Counted from the stretch's first letter, positions 1-7,365 are shown. The stretch is 34,891 nt of DNA from Candidatus Uhrbacteria bacterium (GCA_016209325.1 JACQWJ010000035.1:1-34891), one strand, 5' to 3'. Made by a program: numbers and translations. Notes: generated by a model from the sequence alone, not told the origin.

Positions 1-35
1 AAATAACGCTTAGGTTTGTTCTAAAAGAGAGATGA

Positions 36-1481
36 TCAAAAAGTTAACCGGACAGGAGTGCCGTTGCCGGGGATGATTCCCAGGTCGACCTCAGGCCATC
101 CGATGACAGCCTTCAGCCCGACCACTCGGAAGTGGCAGCTCATAGCGAGCTCCGCACCCCCTCCGAGGCACGGGCCGTCGATGACCGCCACGACCGGCGT
201 GGTCATCCGCTGGATTTGCAGTCCCAGCGCCTGGCCACGGAGTGGAAACTCGGCCATCTCGGTCGCACTTCGCAGCGCGGCCAGCTCGCCGATATCCGCG
301 CCCGCAAGGGTTCCATTGAACCCCGAGAGAATAATGCCATGCACTTCAGGATTTTCTTCCAGTACAGTCATCTCCTCCGCCAGTTCGCACAGCGCATTGG
401 TGCAGAGCGGGTTCACCGGAGGCCGGAACACGGTGACGACGGCGATGCCAGCGTTCTCTACCTCCACTTTCACGTCCTTGGTAAGGCCCCGGATTGGGTT
501 CGCCATGAAGCCAAGGGCATTTCTCGCGATCCAGTTCAGGTCGAACGCGCTGACGATGCCGACGGAGACGAGACGGTCACTTATGATCTCGAGCTTCGAC
601 CACATCATTTTTATCACCCGTTCCTCTTGCTCCCTCGAGTATGATGTGGCGTCGTCATCCGGACACAGCCACAGCTCGTTGCTTTCCGCGTGATTCACGA
701 GCTCCGCGCGGGGCACGTAGAGGTCCTTGAACCACCCATTGAGATGCTCGGCCAGGGTCTGGAGGCAGACCAGGGTCAGGAGGTTGGAACCGGGGATGCT
801 GTCATGCACCCGGAACACGCCCCCGCCCCCCAAACGGTCCGCGAGGATCGCGTTTACCTGCGCGACGGTTCCCCATCCCATCTCGACCATCTCCAAGGCC
901 CAATTCATGAGCCCACAGAACAGGACGTTCCCGACGAGACACGGGCTGTCCTGAACGACGATCGGCACCTTTCCCAGAAGGGTCAGGAGATCTATCAATC
1001 GTCGGTCGTTGACCTCATTACCCGTCAGGACGACTTCCATGACTGGATTCCTCCAGGCGGGGAAAAAAGGGTGAGTGAGGTAGCAGCGTTCCGGATGTTC
1101 TGCCTTCTCGGCGATCGTCGTCCGTGTGAGCGACGAGGTTGTAAAACCGATGAGGCAGTCCTCCCTGACCACTTTTTCGATTTCACGAAGGATGTCGCAT
1201 TTGATCCTTATGTTCTCCGTCGCGGCCTCGATCACGAGGTCGCACTCGGCAAGGTCGGCGTAGTCCGTCGTTGTTCGGATCCGAGTTGCGAGCACGAATG
1301 CCTGTTCGACGCCCAGTTTGCCCTTCGCGACCGCCTTGGTGCCGAGCGCAGTGATTTCTTCCATTGCCGCTTCCAGCGCTTCCGGCCGGATGTCGATCAG
1401 CACGATCTCCGCGCCTTTGCCTGCGAACGCATAGGCGAGCCCCCTGCCGATACTGCCGGATCCCACGATACCGATTTTCAT
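36..1481 (-). CDS. 3-hydroxyacyl-CoA dehydrogenase / enoyl-CoA hydratase fusion, C-terminally truncated
   Basis: A fatty-acid beta-oxidation type fusion. The N-terminal Rossmann domain opens with the NAD motif GSGSIG (about residues 7-12), followed by a THPFFP stretch where the catalytic His of this family lies. The dehydrogenase C-terminal domain follows at about 190-300. From about 345 there is a crotonase domain with oxyanion-hole motif AGADI, and GGGAELAM and PEVDLG, which carry the two Glu used by hydratases. The start at 1481 is chosen because GGGAGG lies 7 nt upstream; an upstream in-frame extension has no such site. The protein stops just after PGNGT, where crotonases normally run on for 80-100 more residues, and the DNA beyond becomes AT-rich. 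So the hydratase half is probably non-functional or was cut by recombination. Beta-oxidation genes are unusual beside this kind of reduced-genome gene set, so transfer is likely. Confidence 0.8.
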   Translation of the reverse strand: MKIGIVGSGSIGRGLAYAFAGKGAEIVLIDIRPEALEAAMEEITALGTKAVAKGKLGVEQAFVLATRIRTTTDYADLAECDLVIEAATENIRIKCDILREIEKVVREDCLIGFTTSSLTRTTIAEKAEHPERCYLTHPFFPAWRNPVMEVVLTGNEVNDRRLIDLLTLLGKVPIVVQDSPCLVGNVLFCGLMNWALEMVEMGWGTVAQVNAILADRLGGGGVFRVHDSIPGSNLLTLVCLQTLAEHLNGWFKDLYVPRAELVNHAESNELWLCPDDDATSYSREQEERVIKMMWSKLEIISDRLVSVGIVSAFDLNWIARNALGFMANPIRGLTKDVKVEVENAGIAVVTVFRPPVNPLCTNALCELAEEMTVLEENPEVHGIILSGFNGTLAGADIGELAALRSATEMAEFPLRGQALGLQIQRMTTPVVAVIDGPCLGGGAELAMSCHFRVVGLKAVIGWPEVDLGIIPGNGTPVRLTF

Positions 1482-1514
1482 TTCGTCCTCCCTGTTCAAA
1501 CCAATGCCCGACAT

Positions 1515-1535
1515 GCCCGCCACCAGTTGGCGGGC
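1515..1535. other. Hairpin in the leader of the dehydrogenase gene
   Basis: GCCCGCCA and TGGCGGGC form a perfect 8-bp stem around the loop CCAGT. It lies about 30 nt upstream of the ATG of the minus-strand dehydrogenase gene. There is no T tract on either side, so it is not a canonical terminator. It may be a short repeat element or an mRNA-stabilising hairpin. Confidence 0.4.
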
Positions 1536-1584
1536 CAATCCGACAATGCGGCGTCATCCTAACACTCCGTTCCGAGGAGTCAAT

Positions 1585-2034
1585 TCAATACGTCGTCTCG
1601 ATCACTTCGCTCACGTAGCTCTCCTCGTTGTCGCACTCATAGCTATGGACCTGGACCACCCAGACCACCTTTTTCTGCCAGTCCGCGGGAAAGGCGCCGC
1701 CGCAGGTCCAGGTTCCGTTCCGCTGCGTGCAGAGGACCTCGTCGGTTCCTCCGTAGATGCTTTCGATCTCTGGACGGTAATCTTTTTCCTTCATCTCGAA
1801 GCCGTTTCGTTTGCAATGCGCGTCAGGGACGCTCCACTGGACCCCCGGCCTGCCTCCGACGTCGATGTGTGTCGGACCCTGCGTAAAGGTTCCGTTCGAC
1901 GCGCGCGGGAATTCCACATTCACATCGTCTCCCGGACGGAACGGCGGCCCGGAAAATTTGCCCACGACGGCGGAAACGGCAATCGCGGTCAGGATGCACC
2001 CGAGGGTGGCGAGGATGGGGAGATGTTTGGTCAT
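1585..2034 (-). CDS. Unknown small membrane-anchored protein
   Basis: A protein of 149 residues that I do not recognise. Residues about 6-24 are hydrophobic and act as a signal anchor or uncleaved signal. A Cys follows TLG at position 13, but the preceding hydrophobic run is too short for a good lipobox. The rest is polar, with four Cys (in AHCKR, VLCTQ, WTCGG and YECD) that could form two disulfides outside the membrane. No Shine-Dalgarno sequence precedes the ATG. It shares its direction with the dehydrogenase gene downstream and the HAAS/PadR pair upstream, but a hairpin at 2076-2102 separates it from the latter. Confidence 0.55.
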   Translation of the reverse strand: MTKHLPILATLGCILTAIAVSAVVGKFSGPPFRPGDDVNVEFPRASNGTFTQGPTHIDVGGRPGVQWSVPDAHCKRNGFEMKEKDYRPEIESIYGGTDEVLCTQRNGTWTCGGAFPADWQKKVVWVVQVHSYECDNEESYVSEVIETTY

Positions 2035-2075
2035 AGTGTAAAAGAAAACATGTCATCCTGAGCATCAGATTTTTT

Positions 2076-2102
2076 ATAGGCGGGAGGCCCCCTCCCGCCT
2101 AT
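2076..2102. other. Perfect GC-rich hairpin at the end of the HAAS gene
   Basis: Twelve-base arms, ATAGGCGGGAGG and its exact complement, flank the loop CCC. The stop codon of the 2099-3811 gene lies inside the right arm. In the minus direction the hairpin is followed by an A run, not T, so it is not a textbook intrinsic terminator. It could still end or protect the transcript. Just beside it, the sequence GTCATCCTGAGC (2052-2063) resembles half of the inverted-repeat element at 22084-22192. Confidence 0.5.
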
Positions 2103-3811
2103 GTGTCATTCAGGTTTTTTCCGACATCCGCCAAATACACGAAATCCGTATTCGTCGCCGACAGGACGAGGAGGAGCCATCGTTCGTCCGAACTTACAGC
2201 CGCGGCCTTGAGGACGTACGGGTCGGGCATGGTGTAAACGGTCTTGCCTCGGTAGGTTACGAAATTGCACTCGGGGGGCGCGCCTTGCTCGTAGCTGTCG
2301 GTGACGGGGTAGCCCGTGAGGCTTGAAACGTTACGCACCTCGATTTCCATTCCGGGTTGCGTGAACGCTTCGAGCTTCCGGTGGTAGCAGGTGAGTCCCG
2401 TGGGGAGGGTGTAGGAAGCCATGAACGGATTGATCTCTCCAAGTTGCGGAAAGGGACTTGTGAAGGGCTGGACATCTTTTTCCCTTACGAGGGAATACGC
2501 GCCGGTCGAGACAATGTGCGAAAGCCTGAGTTGCTTGCGTTCGGAGGCAGTTTGGATGAGGAAGCCATCGGAATCAGAAGCGACTCCGTAGGTGAACGTG
2601 CTGAAGGAATGGTCCAAGTATTTCCCGAATCTGGCAAACGGTCCTGCCAAGCGTTTCTCGACGCGCTGGGACACGTTCGACACGGGAACTTCCCATCCAA
2701 TGACGGGCGCCTGCGTCGAGCTGAGGCAGAGGAGGGCGATCACGTAGGAGAGAATGCATGCCTGGAGCCAGGGGAAATGGCGGCGTTCCGTTCGCTTCCG
2801 TCGACGCATGAATTCGGAGATTACGTAGAGGCAGTAGACTCCGAGCAGCGTAAGGAGAATGCCAAACGCCCAGATTCCTATGAGGGGATTCGTGTCGTTT
2901 AATCCCAACAAGCTCACGTGGAGAACGCCTTCGAGCGTCATCCGCGGCGCGAGGAGCGCGCTCACCCAGCCGGTATCGTACTTTTGAAGCAGTCGTTGAT
3001 CTGTCATCCATTGGACGCCCGTCGTGACCGCGACGTAGAGAAGAAAGAGAGCGCCTAACATCGTCGGCATCCACTCCTTCGCGCGCAGGGCGAACCGGCT
3101 CAGGGACGTATCCTGCTTCATCCCCGTCGCGGTCTCGCGGATCCAGCCCTCGTGCATGCGGGAGCTCCACCAGACGGAGGCGGCCCCGTATCCGAAGCTG
3201 AGCACAAGGGCGAGGGTGCCAAAGGGCAAGAGAGAGGAATGCACTTCGTGGTCGTCCATTCCAAGGAGCGTCAGGAAATGCCGAAAGACAAGCATCATCG
3301 GGAGCATGACGAGAACCGTCAGGCACGCGTTGCGCGTCTTTCGTGTATCCCAGTATTCCGCAAGTCGACCGATCGTGAGGAGGTAGAAGCAGGGCAGGGC
3401 GGCCAGGATGCCGACAAGCTGGGGCAGGATATGCCAGAGCATTTCTACGCCGAAGTCCTCCTGTCCCGGTGCGAAGATGGACGATGCCATCATGAGCGAG
3501 CTGAAGAGCAGGGCAGCGCACAGGAAGTAGAGCGGCACTGAGAGGACCGCGACGAACACAGTCTCAAGGAAGCAGTGGAGGGGGGAACGAAGCTTCATAG
3601 CGCGATTGAAGGAATTTCGAACGTTCCGGGGATCGCCAAGGGACTGCACACTCCGGGCTTCCGCCTCCTCTTCCTTGAATCCGGACAGCAGAAGGACGGA
3701 AGTCTTGTCCTCGACGTGCGCGGCAATCTCCTCGCGCAGCCGGTCCGCGTACTCGGTTCGCATGAGCCCCGGCTCGAGTGCGTCAAAAAAAGTCTCGAGG
3801 GGACGGCTCAT
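2099..3811 (-). CDS. HAAS-domain multi-pass membrane protein paired with a PadR regulator
   Basis: A 570-residue protein. Residues about 1-70 form a HAAS-type helical signalling domain (DUF1700-like: an AAHVEDK stretch followed by AEARSVQSLGDPRNV), the module typically encoded beside PadR regulators. From about 88 to 365 there are around seven hydrophobic segments. Roughly 200 C-terminal residues are soluble, probably extracytoplasmic, and contain Cys in TCYHR and PECNF. The ATG overlaps the stop of the padR gene by four bases (ATGA), so the two are translationally coupled. In known PadR/HAAS pairs the HAAS protein is thought to work with the regulator in envelope-stress or membrane sensing. 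The C-terminal part is unrecognised, and no enzymatic motif is visible. Confidence 0.75.
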   Translation of the reverse strand: MSRPLETFFDALEPGLMRTEYADRLREEIAAHVEDKTSVLLLSGFKEEEAEARSVQSLGDPRNVRNSFNRAMKLRSPLHCFLETVFVAVLSVPLYFLCAALLFSSLMMASSIFAPGQEDFGVEMLWHILPQLVGILAALPCFYLLTIGRLAEYWDTRKTRNACLTVLVMLPMMLVFRHFLTLLGMDDHEVHSSLLPFGTLALVLSFGYGAASVWWSSRMHEGWIRETATGMKQDTSLSRFALRAKEWMPTMLGALFLLYVAVTTGVQWMTDQRLLQKYDTGWVSALLAPRMTLEGVLHVSLLGLNDTNPLIGIWAFGILLTLLGVYCLYVISEFMRRRKRTERRHFPWLQACILSYVIALLCLSSTQAPVIGWEVPVSNVSQRVEKRLAGPFARFGKYLDHSFSTFTYGVASDSDGFLIQTASERKQLRLSHIVSTGAYSLVREKDVQPFTSPFPQLGEINPFMASYTLPTGLTCYHRKLEAFTQPGMEIEVRNVSSLTGYPVTDSYEQGAPPECNFVTYRGKTVYTMPDPYVLKAAAVSSDERWLLLVLSATNTDFVYLADVGKNLNDT

Positions 3812-4143
3812 ACCGAGAGGCTGAGAGCGTTCTTCATGGCTCGCATGAAGCTCTGGAATTCTCCCAGGCGTTCGGCAAGGACCTTTTTGCCGCTTTTGGT
3901 GATCGTGTAGTACCGGCGTTCCTTGCCGCTCGGCGCCGTCCGCTTTTGACTCGTCACGAGCCCTTTCGACTCGAGGCGGTACAGGATGGGGTAAAGCGTC
4001 CCTTCCTGCATTTCGAAGATATTGTTGTTCGTATCCGCGATCGTTTGTACGAGCTGATAGCCGTACGATTCACCGTGGTCGCAGAGTGCCTGGAGCACGA
4101 TGAGCTCGGCCGCGCCTTTCATAAGTTCTTTGGAGAAGGGCAT
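3808..4143 (-). CDS. PadR-family transcriptional regulator
   Basis: A 111-residue winged-helix repressor of the PadR family. Family features are MKGAAELIVLQAL at the start, SYGYQL, then EGTLYPILYRLESKGLV as the recognition helix and start of the wing, and RRYYTITKSGKK at the end of the wing. Length fits the short PadR subfamily (one C-terminal helix for dimerisation). It is the first gene of a two-gene unit with the HAAS membrane protein. A strong promoter overlapped by a palindrome lies directly upstream, so autorepression is likely. No Shine-Dalgarno sequence is seen. Confidence 0.93.
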   Translation of the reverse strand: MPFSKELMKGAAELIVLQALCDHGESYGYQLVQTIADTNNNIFEMQEGTLYPILYRLESKGLVTSQKRTAPSGKERRYYTITKSGKKVLAERLGEFQSFMRAMKNALSLSV

Positions 4144-4163
4144 AAGGAGTGTTGCTTAGTTAC

Positions 4164-4189
4164 GTATACTATATATAATATAGTAATAC
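4164..4189. promoter_or_regulatory. Likely PadR operator overlapping the promoter
   Basis: TACTATA (4167-4173) and TATAGTA (4179-4185) form a 7-bp inverted repeat around TATAA. With one bulged base the symmetry extends to GTAT/ATAC at 4164 and 4189. It covers the -10 box and half of the spacer. PadR regulators commonly bind AT-rich dyads with ATAC or ATGT half-sites, so autorepression is the natural reading. Confidence 0.6.
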
Positions 4190-4196
4190 ATGTCAA
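4168..4196 (-). promoter_or_regulatory. Strong sigma-70-type promoter of padR-HAAS
   Basis: On the minus strand TTGACA (4191-4196) is separated by exactly 17 bases from TATAGT (4168-4173). Transcription should begin near 4161, about 18 nt before the ATG. This is close to consensus. The promoter sits in the 60-nt gap after the zincin gene, so padR-HAAS can be transcribed on its own. Confidence 0.8.
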
Positions 4197-4203
4197 ATAT
4201 TCT

Positions 4204-4575
4204 TTAGCCACGTCCACCTTCCTGACCCCGCCACCCCTTCTTTTCCTCCATGTGGTAGACGGCGTCGTCTTCCCATCCGAAGTGGTGGGCGATTTCGTGC
4301 CAGAGGGTTCGCCCGATCTCCTCGCGGATTCGGTCGGGATCGTCCTCGCATTCATCCTCGATCGCGTCCTGGTACAGGATGACCTGGTCCGGGAGCACGC
4401 CCGAGTAGCCGTCGTCGCGCTCGATCTGCGAGATGCCGACGTATTCGCCCAGGCACTCCCCGTCCTCCGAGTCGTCCTCGATGCACACGGCGACGTTGTC
4501 GAGCGCCTCAACCACACGTTCGGGAAGCGCATCAATAGCCTCGGCTACCAGTTTTTCAAATACTTCGCTGGTCAT
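4204..4575 (-). CDS. Small zincin-like metallopeptidase (Zincin_1/DUF1025 type)
   Basis: A 123-residue protein. The motif HEIAHHFGWEDD (from residue 93) matches HExxHxxGxxD, giving zinc ligands His93 and His97 with catalytic Glu94 and an Asp at 103 or 104. The order of acidic N-terminal region, then GVLPDQVILYQDAIE, then HExxH is that of the widespread cytoplasmic Zincin_1 family, whose substrate is not established. There is no signal peptide. TATGCT at 4585-4590 ends 9 nt before the ATG and may be the -10 box of a nearly leaderless transcript. Confidence 0.8.
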   Translation of the reverse strand: MTSEVFEKLVAEAIDALPERVVEALDNVAVCIEDDSEDGECLGEYVGISQIERDDGYSGVLPDQVILYQDAIEDECEDDPDRIREEIGRTLWHEIAHHFGWEDDAVYHMEEKKGWRGQEGGRG

Positions 4576-4584
4576 ATGTGGTTG

Positions 4585-4590
4585 AGCATA
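4585..4590 (-). promoter_or_regulatory. Possible -10 box of the zincin gene
   Basis: TATGCT on the minus strand lies 9 nt from the ATG. No convincing -35 box is found 16-18 bases upstream. It is reported because the same 8-9 nt spacing recurs before smc, clpP and ribE. Confidence 0.3.
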
Positions 4591-4679
4591 GCATGGGAAT
4601 ATGCTTCATCAGCGTGTCGTTCCCATTTTTCTTCTGTGGAAATCTTTGGAATGTGCCACTGCCAAAGCGTTTTTTCGCG

Positions 4680-4709
4680 TTGACATTTCGTCAAAAATTG
4701 TGGTACCAT
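4680..4709 (+). promoter_or_regulatory. Promoter of the KH-protein gene
   Basis: TTGACA (4680-4685) is followed after 18 bases by TACCAT (4704-4709). Transcription would start near 4716 and give a leader of about 100 nt with no clear Shine-Dalgarno sequence next to the ATG at 4816. Confidence 0.55.
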
Positions 4710-4815
4710 GGAAGCGTTAGTAAGGCTTGTCTGTGCACAGTCCAAGCGTGCGTCCAGGTCGGCAGGCGGCGGCTAACGAACGGCAGAGAGCAAATGTAAC
4801 GATTGACCAGCTGAT

Positions 4816-5145
4816 ATGGCAGAGTTCGACCAGGAGTTCGTGGAGTACGCGGTCCGAGCGATTGTCAACCACCCGGACGACGTCCGCACGGAGCGTACCG
4901 TCGACGAGCGCGGCGTTCTCATTACCCTCTTCATCAACCAGGAGGACATGGGATACGTCATTGGCCGCCAGGGACAGACCGCCCGCGCCCTGCGCATCCT
5001 CTTGAAGATCGTGGGTGCCAAGAAGAACGCGCGCGTCAACCTGAAGATTTACGAGCCCGAGGGATCCCGCCGCATGCGCGGTATGGAAGAGACCGCTCCC
5101 GTTTCCGGTGGAGCCGAGTCTTCCGTCGACGACCTCGGAATCTAG
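4816..5145 (+). CDS. khpA: KH-domain RNA-binding protein (KhpA/YlqC family)
   Basis: A 109-residue single-KH protein. The core holds VIGRQGQTARALR with the GxxG loop at residues 50-53 (GRQG), which contacts RNA. The family usually ends near residue 80; here an extra acidic, Ser-rich tail of about 25 residues follows. KhpA proteins bind small and messenger RNAs and affect ribosome assembly and cell division. In many bacteria this gene lies in the rpsP-khpA-rimM-trmD cluster. Here khpA is followed by trmD, with rpsP just beyond on the other strand, so the cluster is rearranged and rimM is absent from it. Confidence 0.88.
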   Translation: MAEFDQEFVEYAVRAIVNHPDDVRTERTVDERGVLITLFINQEDMGYVIGRQGQTARALRILLKIVGAKKNARVNLKIYEPEGSRRMRGMEETAPVSGGAESSVDDLGI

Positions 5146-5155
5146 TGAAAAATCG

Positions 5156-5193
5156 AAAAAGCCGTGGTACAGTCGTATCGCGGCTTTTGATTT
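5156..5193 (+). terminator. Terminator after khpA
   Basis: AAAAAGCCG (5156-5164) pairs with CGGCTTTT (5181-5188) around a 16-nt loop that can pair further (GTAC with GTAT). A short T-rich stretch follows. It lies 11 nt after the khpA stop. Confidence 0.6.
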
Positions 5194-5195
5194 GA

Positions 5196-5321
5196 GATAG
5201 GACTTGCGCCTTTGGCCCATTTCGTTGTCACAAGCTCCGCTCCTCGACGCCGTACCTTGAGTACGGCTTACTCCGGTGCTCGCTTGTTCCTAGAACTGGA
5301 CTCAAACGCGCAAGTCCTATC
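5196..5321. repeat. Dispersed 126-bp repeat with 14-bp terminal inverted repeats, copy 1
   Basis: GATAGGACTTGCGC at 5196-5209 is repeated exactly in inverse at 5308-5321. Inside is a hairpin with arms GCCGTAC and GTACGGC. The interior matches the element at 26092-26247 over most of its length and in the same orientation (shared blocks include CGACGCCGTAC and GTACGGCTTACTCCGGT). No coding capacity. The right end lies 9 nt from the ATG of trmD. It looks like a MITE-type or palindromic interspersed element. Confidence 0.8.
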
Positions 5322-5330
5322 AACTTAATT

Positions 5331-6002
5331 ATGCCCAGAAGAAAGATACGACATTTTGACGTCATCACGATTTTCCCCGAGGCGGTTCCCGCTTACGCCG
5401 AACTGTCCATCCTGGGGCGCGCCCAGCGGGACGGGCTCATTCAGGTTCGCGCCCACGACCTTCGGGACTGGACATCCGACCGCCACCGCAAGGTCGACGA
5501 TACGCCCTACGGGGGAGGCCCCGGCATGGTCATGCGGGTCGAGCCCTTCGACAAGGCGGTCCGCGCCGTCCGGAAGAAGGGAAAGAAGGCGCGGGTCATC
5601 CTAACCTCCGCGAGCGGGAAGACCTTCACCCAGCGCGACGTCCTGCGCCTGTCCGCCTACGACCAGCTCATCTTCCTCTGCGGCCGCTACGAGGGGGTCG
5701 ACGCGCGTGTCGAGGAGCGCGTGGCCGACGAGGCGCTGTCGATCGGTGATTATGTGCTGACTGGCGGGGAACTGCCGGCCCTCGTTATACTGGACGCCGT
5801 GGCGCGCCTCCTCCCCGGCGTGCTCGGGGCGGCGGAATCGCTCGAGGTGGAATCCCATACAGAAGAGGGGGTACTCGAGTACCCGCAGTACACGAAGCCC
5901 GAGTCCTACCGCGGCTGGGACGTTCCCGAGCTCCTGCGTTCCGGTCACCATGCGGCGATCGAGGCCTGGCGCCTGGAACAAAGCCGGAAAAAGGGCCTGT
6001 AA
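5331..6002 (+). CDS. trmD: tRNA (guanine37-N1)-methyltransferase TrmD
   Basis: A 223-residue SPOUT methyltransferase that adds a methyl group to G37 next to the anticodon, using S-adenosylmethionine, and so prevents +1 frameshifting. Landmarks are FDVITIFPE near the start, [13 protein letters not shown] at 56-68, [12 protein letters not shown] at 116-127, and the knot segment [16 protein letters not shown] at 137-152. [13 protein letters not shown] precedes the C-terminal domain. Family members often have Asp-Ser-Phe just before that segment, where the proposed catalytic Asp lies; here the nearest match is Glu174-Ser-His, which needs an alignment. The start follows the repeat element closely, and no Shine-Dalgarno sequence is seen. 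Confidence 0.95.
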   Translation: MPRRKIRHFDVITIFPEAVPAYAELSILGRAQRDGLIQVRAHDLRDWTSDRHRKVDDTPYGGGPGMVMRVEPFDKAVRAVRKKGKKARVILTSASGKTFTQRDVLRLSAYDQLIFLCGRYEGVDARVEERVADEALSIGDYVLTGGELPALVILDAVARLLPGVLGAAESLEVESHTEEGVLEYPQYTKPESYRGWDVPELLRSGHHAAIEAWRLEQSRKKGL

Positions 6003-6005
6003 ACC

Positions 6006-6032
6006 AAAATCCGCCATGGACTGGCGGGTTTT
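6006..6032. terminator. Bidirectional terminator between trmD and rpsP
   Basis: AAAATCCGCCA (6006-6016) pairs with TGGCGGGTTTT (6022-6032), with a T-G pair in the middle and the loop TGGAC. It has a T tract on both strands and sits between the convergent ends of trmD and rpsP. Confidence 0.85.
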
Positions 6033-6035
6033 GTG

Positions 6036-6392
6036 TCAGGCGGCCGGCTCGGCAGGTGTTTCGGCCTTCTTCGCGGTCATCTTGGCGGCTTCGGCCTGTT
6101 CCTTTTCCATTTTGGTATGGCGCTTCTTACTGATGTTGGTCACGGAGCGCTTCTTTCCCTCGACGATCTTCTGGTCGACGAGGATGTTCCAGACGCTTTC
6201 GGTGGCCTGGGCGCCCTTGCTGATCCAGTGCGTGATACGGTCGGCCTTCAGGAGGGTCTCCTTGGTGCGGGGGTTCCTGTTGCCGAGAATTTCGAGGGAC
6301 TTGCCCCAGGGATCCTTGCGCTTGTCGACGAGGATGATCCGGAACTCAGGGCGGTTTTTCTTTCCAACGCGCGTCATGCGGATGCTGAGCAT
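6036..6392 (-). CDS. rpsP: 30S ribosomal protein S16
   Basis: A 118-residue S16. The start MLSIRMTRVGKK matches the family N-terminus, followed by FRIILVDKRKDP and LGNRNPRT. The S16 core ends near residue 85; the last 35 residues are a Lys/Ala/Glu-rich low-complexity tail (ending ETPAEPAA). S16 supports assembly of the 30S 5' domain. The gene is convergent with trmD rather than co-directional with it as in most bacteria. No Shine-Dalgarno sequence precedes the ATG. Instead a GCGAAT-type repeat begins 5 nt upstream. Confidence 0.96.
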   Translation of the reverse strand: MLSIRMTRVGKKNRPEFRIILVDKRKDPWGKSLEILGNRNPRTKETLLKADRITHWISKGAQATESVWNILVDQKIVEGKKRSVTNISKKRHTKMEKEQAEAAKMTAKKAETPAEPAA

Positions 6393-6397
6393 AGGGG

Positions 6398-6496
6398 AAC
6401 GATTGGGGGGCGAATTACGAATGGTGGCGAATATGCGAATGTAGATCGGGAGCGTATCTCCCCTCCTTCCCCAAGGAGGGGATTAAGGGGAGGTCC
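6398..6496. repeat. Intergenic repeat, copy A: GCGAAT block plus CCCCTCC hairpin
   Basis: The block 6398-6440 contains AACGATTG, a G run, and four GCGAAT/ACGAAT pentamer-type units. It is shared with 30289-30346 and 31798-31845. After it CCCCTCCTT (6460-6468) and AAGGAGGGG (6473-6481) form a hairpin, followed by TTAAGGGGAGG. The copy at 30289 has the same order of blocks. It stands directly before the rpsP start, so on the minus strand it is read as ATTCG-rich leader DNA. Confidence 0.6.
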
Positions 6497-6575
6497 TGCG
6501 AAGTTTAGCAGAGAAACGGAGTTCGTCAAGCGTCTGTTTGTCGGATTGGGGATTTGGCCACACAATGGGGCCCGT

Positions 6576-7343
6576 ATGCCCGCCGTGGTTCAGCTTCCGT
6601 CAGTCTTTGAGGCTGTTATTCGTGACGCGAGTCGTCTGGTTCCGGACCTCCGTCATGTCCGTTCGGAGGAGATTTTGACATTGGTTCACCGTCTGCCGCC
6701 CAAACGTCAGGCCCAAACGATCGCCCTCCGCCAAGCGCGATCCCGGCGACGGTACCAGCCGGCATTTCCGGAAGTCGTCTTTGAAGGAAGGGACATCCGG
6801 TACCTTCTCAGCTTTCATCCCCGCATCTGCGTTGCCTCCTACGCCGTCGGCTGCGACCCCTTGGAAACCGTCATGCACGAGCTCTGGCACCTGTCGCCCG
6901 AGGCCGACGGCACGATCCGCTCCCTCCGCCACGGCTGCGCGTTCAACGCCGCGGTCCGAACCTGCACGGAGGCCTACCGTCGGGCCGGCGGGCGCGAGCT
7001 ACCCCGCCTTGAGGGGTCGGAACGCGTCGCCATCCGTGCATGGAAGGCGGACGAGACGCCGTGCGTCGCCTACGTTCGCCAGGACGTCGGGATCTGCGAC
7101 AACCGCGCGCTCGCGCGGAGCGGCTGGCGCCGACGCTGGACGGAGGAGGACGTCGCCCTGTCCGTCGTTCCGCTCGCCGGCCTCCTGCCGAATGTCCACC
7201 GCTACGTCTGCCCGAACGGCCACGTGATCCAGGCCCACGTTCAGTTCCGCAAGCCCCGTTCTTGTGCCACGTGTGCCCCGCATTTCGACCGCCGGTTCCT
7301 GTACCGGCCGGCCGCGCTTGAGGAAGGGACGAAGATCTTTTAG
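6576..7343 (+). CDS. HExxH metallopeptidase-like protein with C-terminal zinc ribbon
   Basis: A 255-residue protein. HELWH at residues 101-105 is a zincin active-site motif, and His119 in LRHG is a candidate third ligand. The arrangement, with a short insert ending in DGTIRSLRHG, recalls the putative phage metallopeptidase and SprT-like families, but I cannot assign it firmly. Near the C-terminus, VCPNGH and CATC could bind a structural zinc. The N-terminal 70 residues are Arg-rich, which suits a nucleic-acid contact. The start at 6576 is the first ATG after the intergenic repeat. Further upstream the same frame runs antisense through rpsP and is not coding. It is convergent with smc. Confidence 0.7.
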   Translation: MPAVVQLPSVFEAVIRDASRLVPDLRHVRSEEILTLVHRLPPKRQAQTIALRQARSRRRYQPAFPEVVFEGRDIRYLLSFHPRICVASYAVGCDPLETVMHELWHLSPEADGTIRSLRHGCAFNAAVRTCTEAYRRAGGRELPRLEGSERVAIRAWKADETPCVAYVRQDVGICDNRALARSGWRRRWTEEDVALSVVPLAGLLPNVHRYVCPNGHVIQAHVQFRKPRSCATCAPHFDRRFLYRPAALEEGTKIF

Positions 7344-7365
7344 CCCGTCCGGGTTGTTTCGCGCC

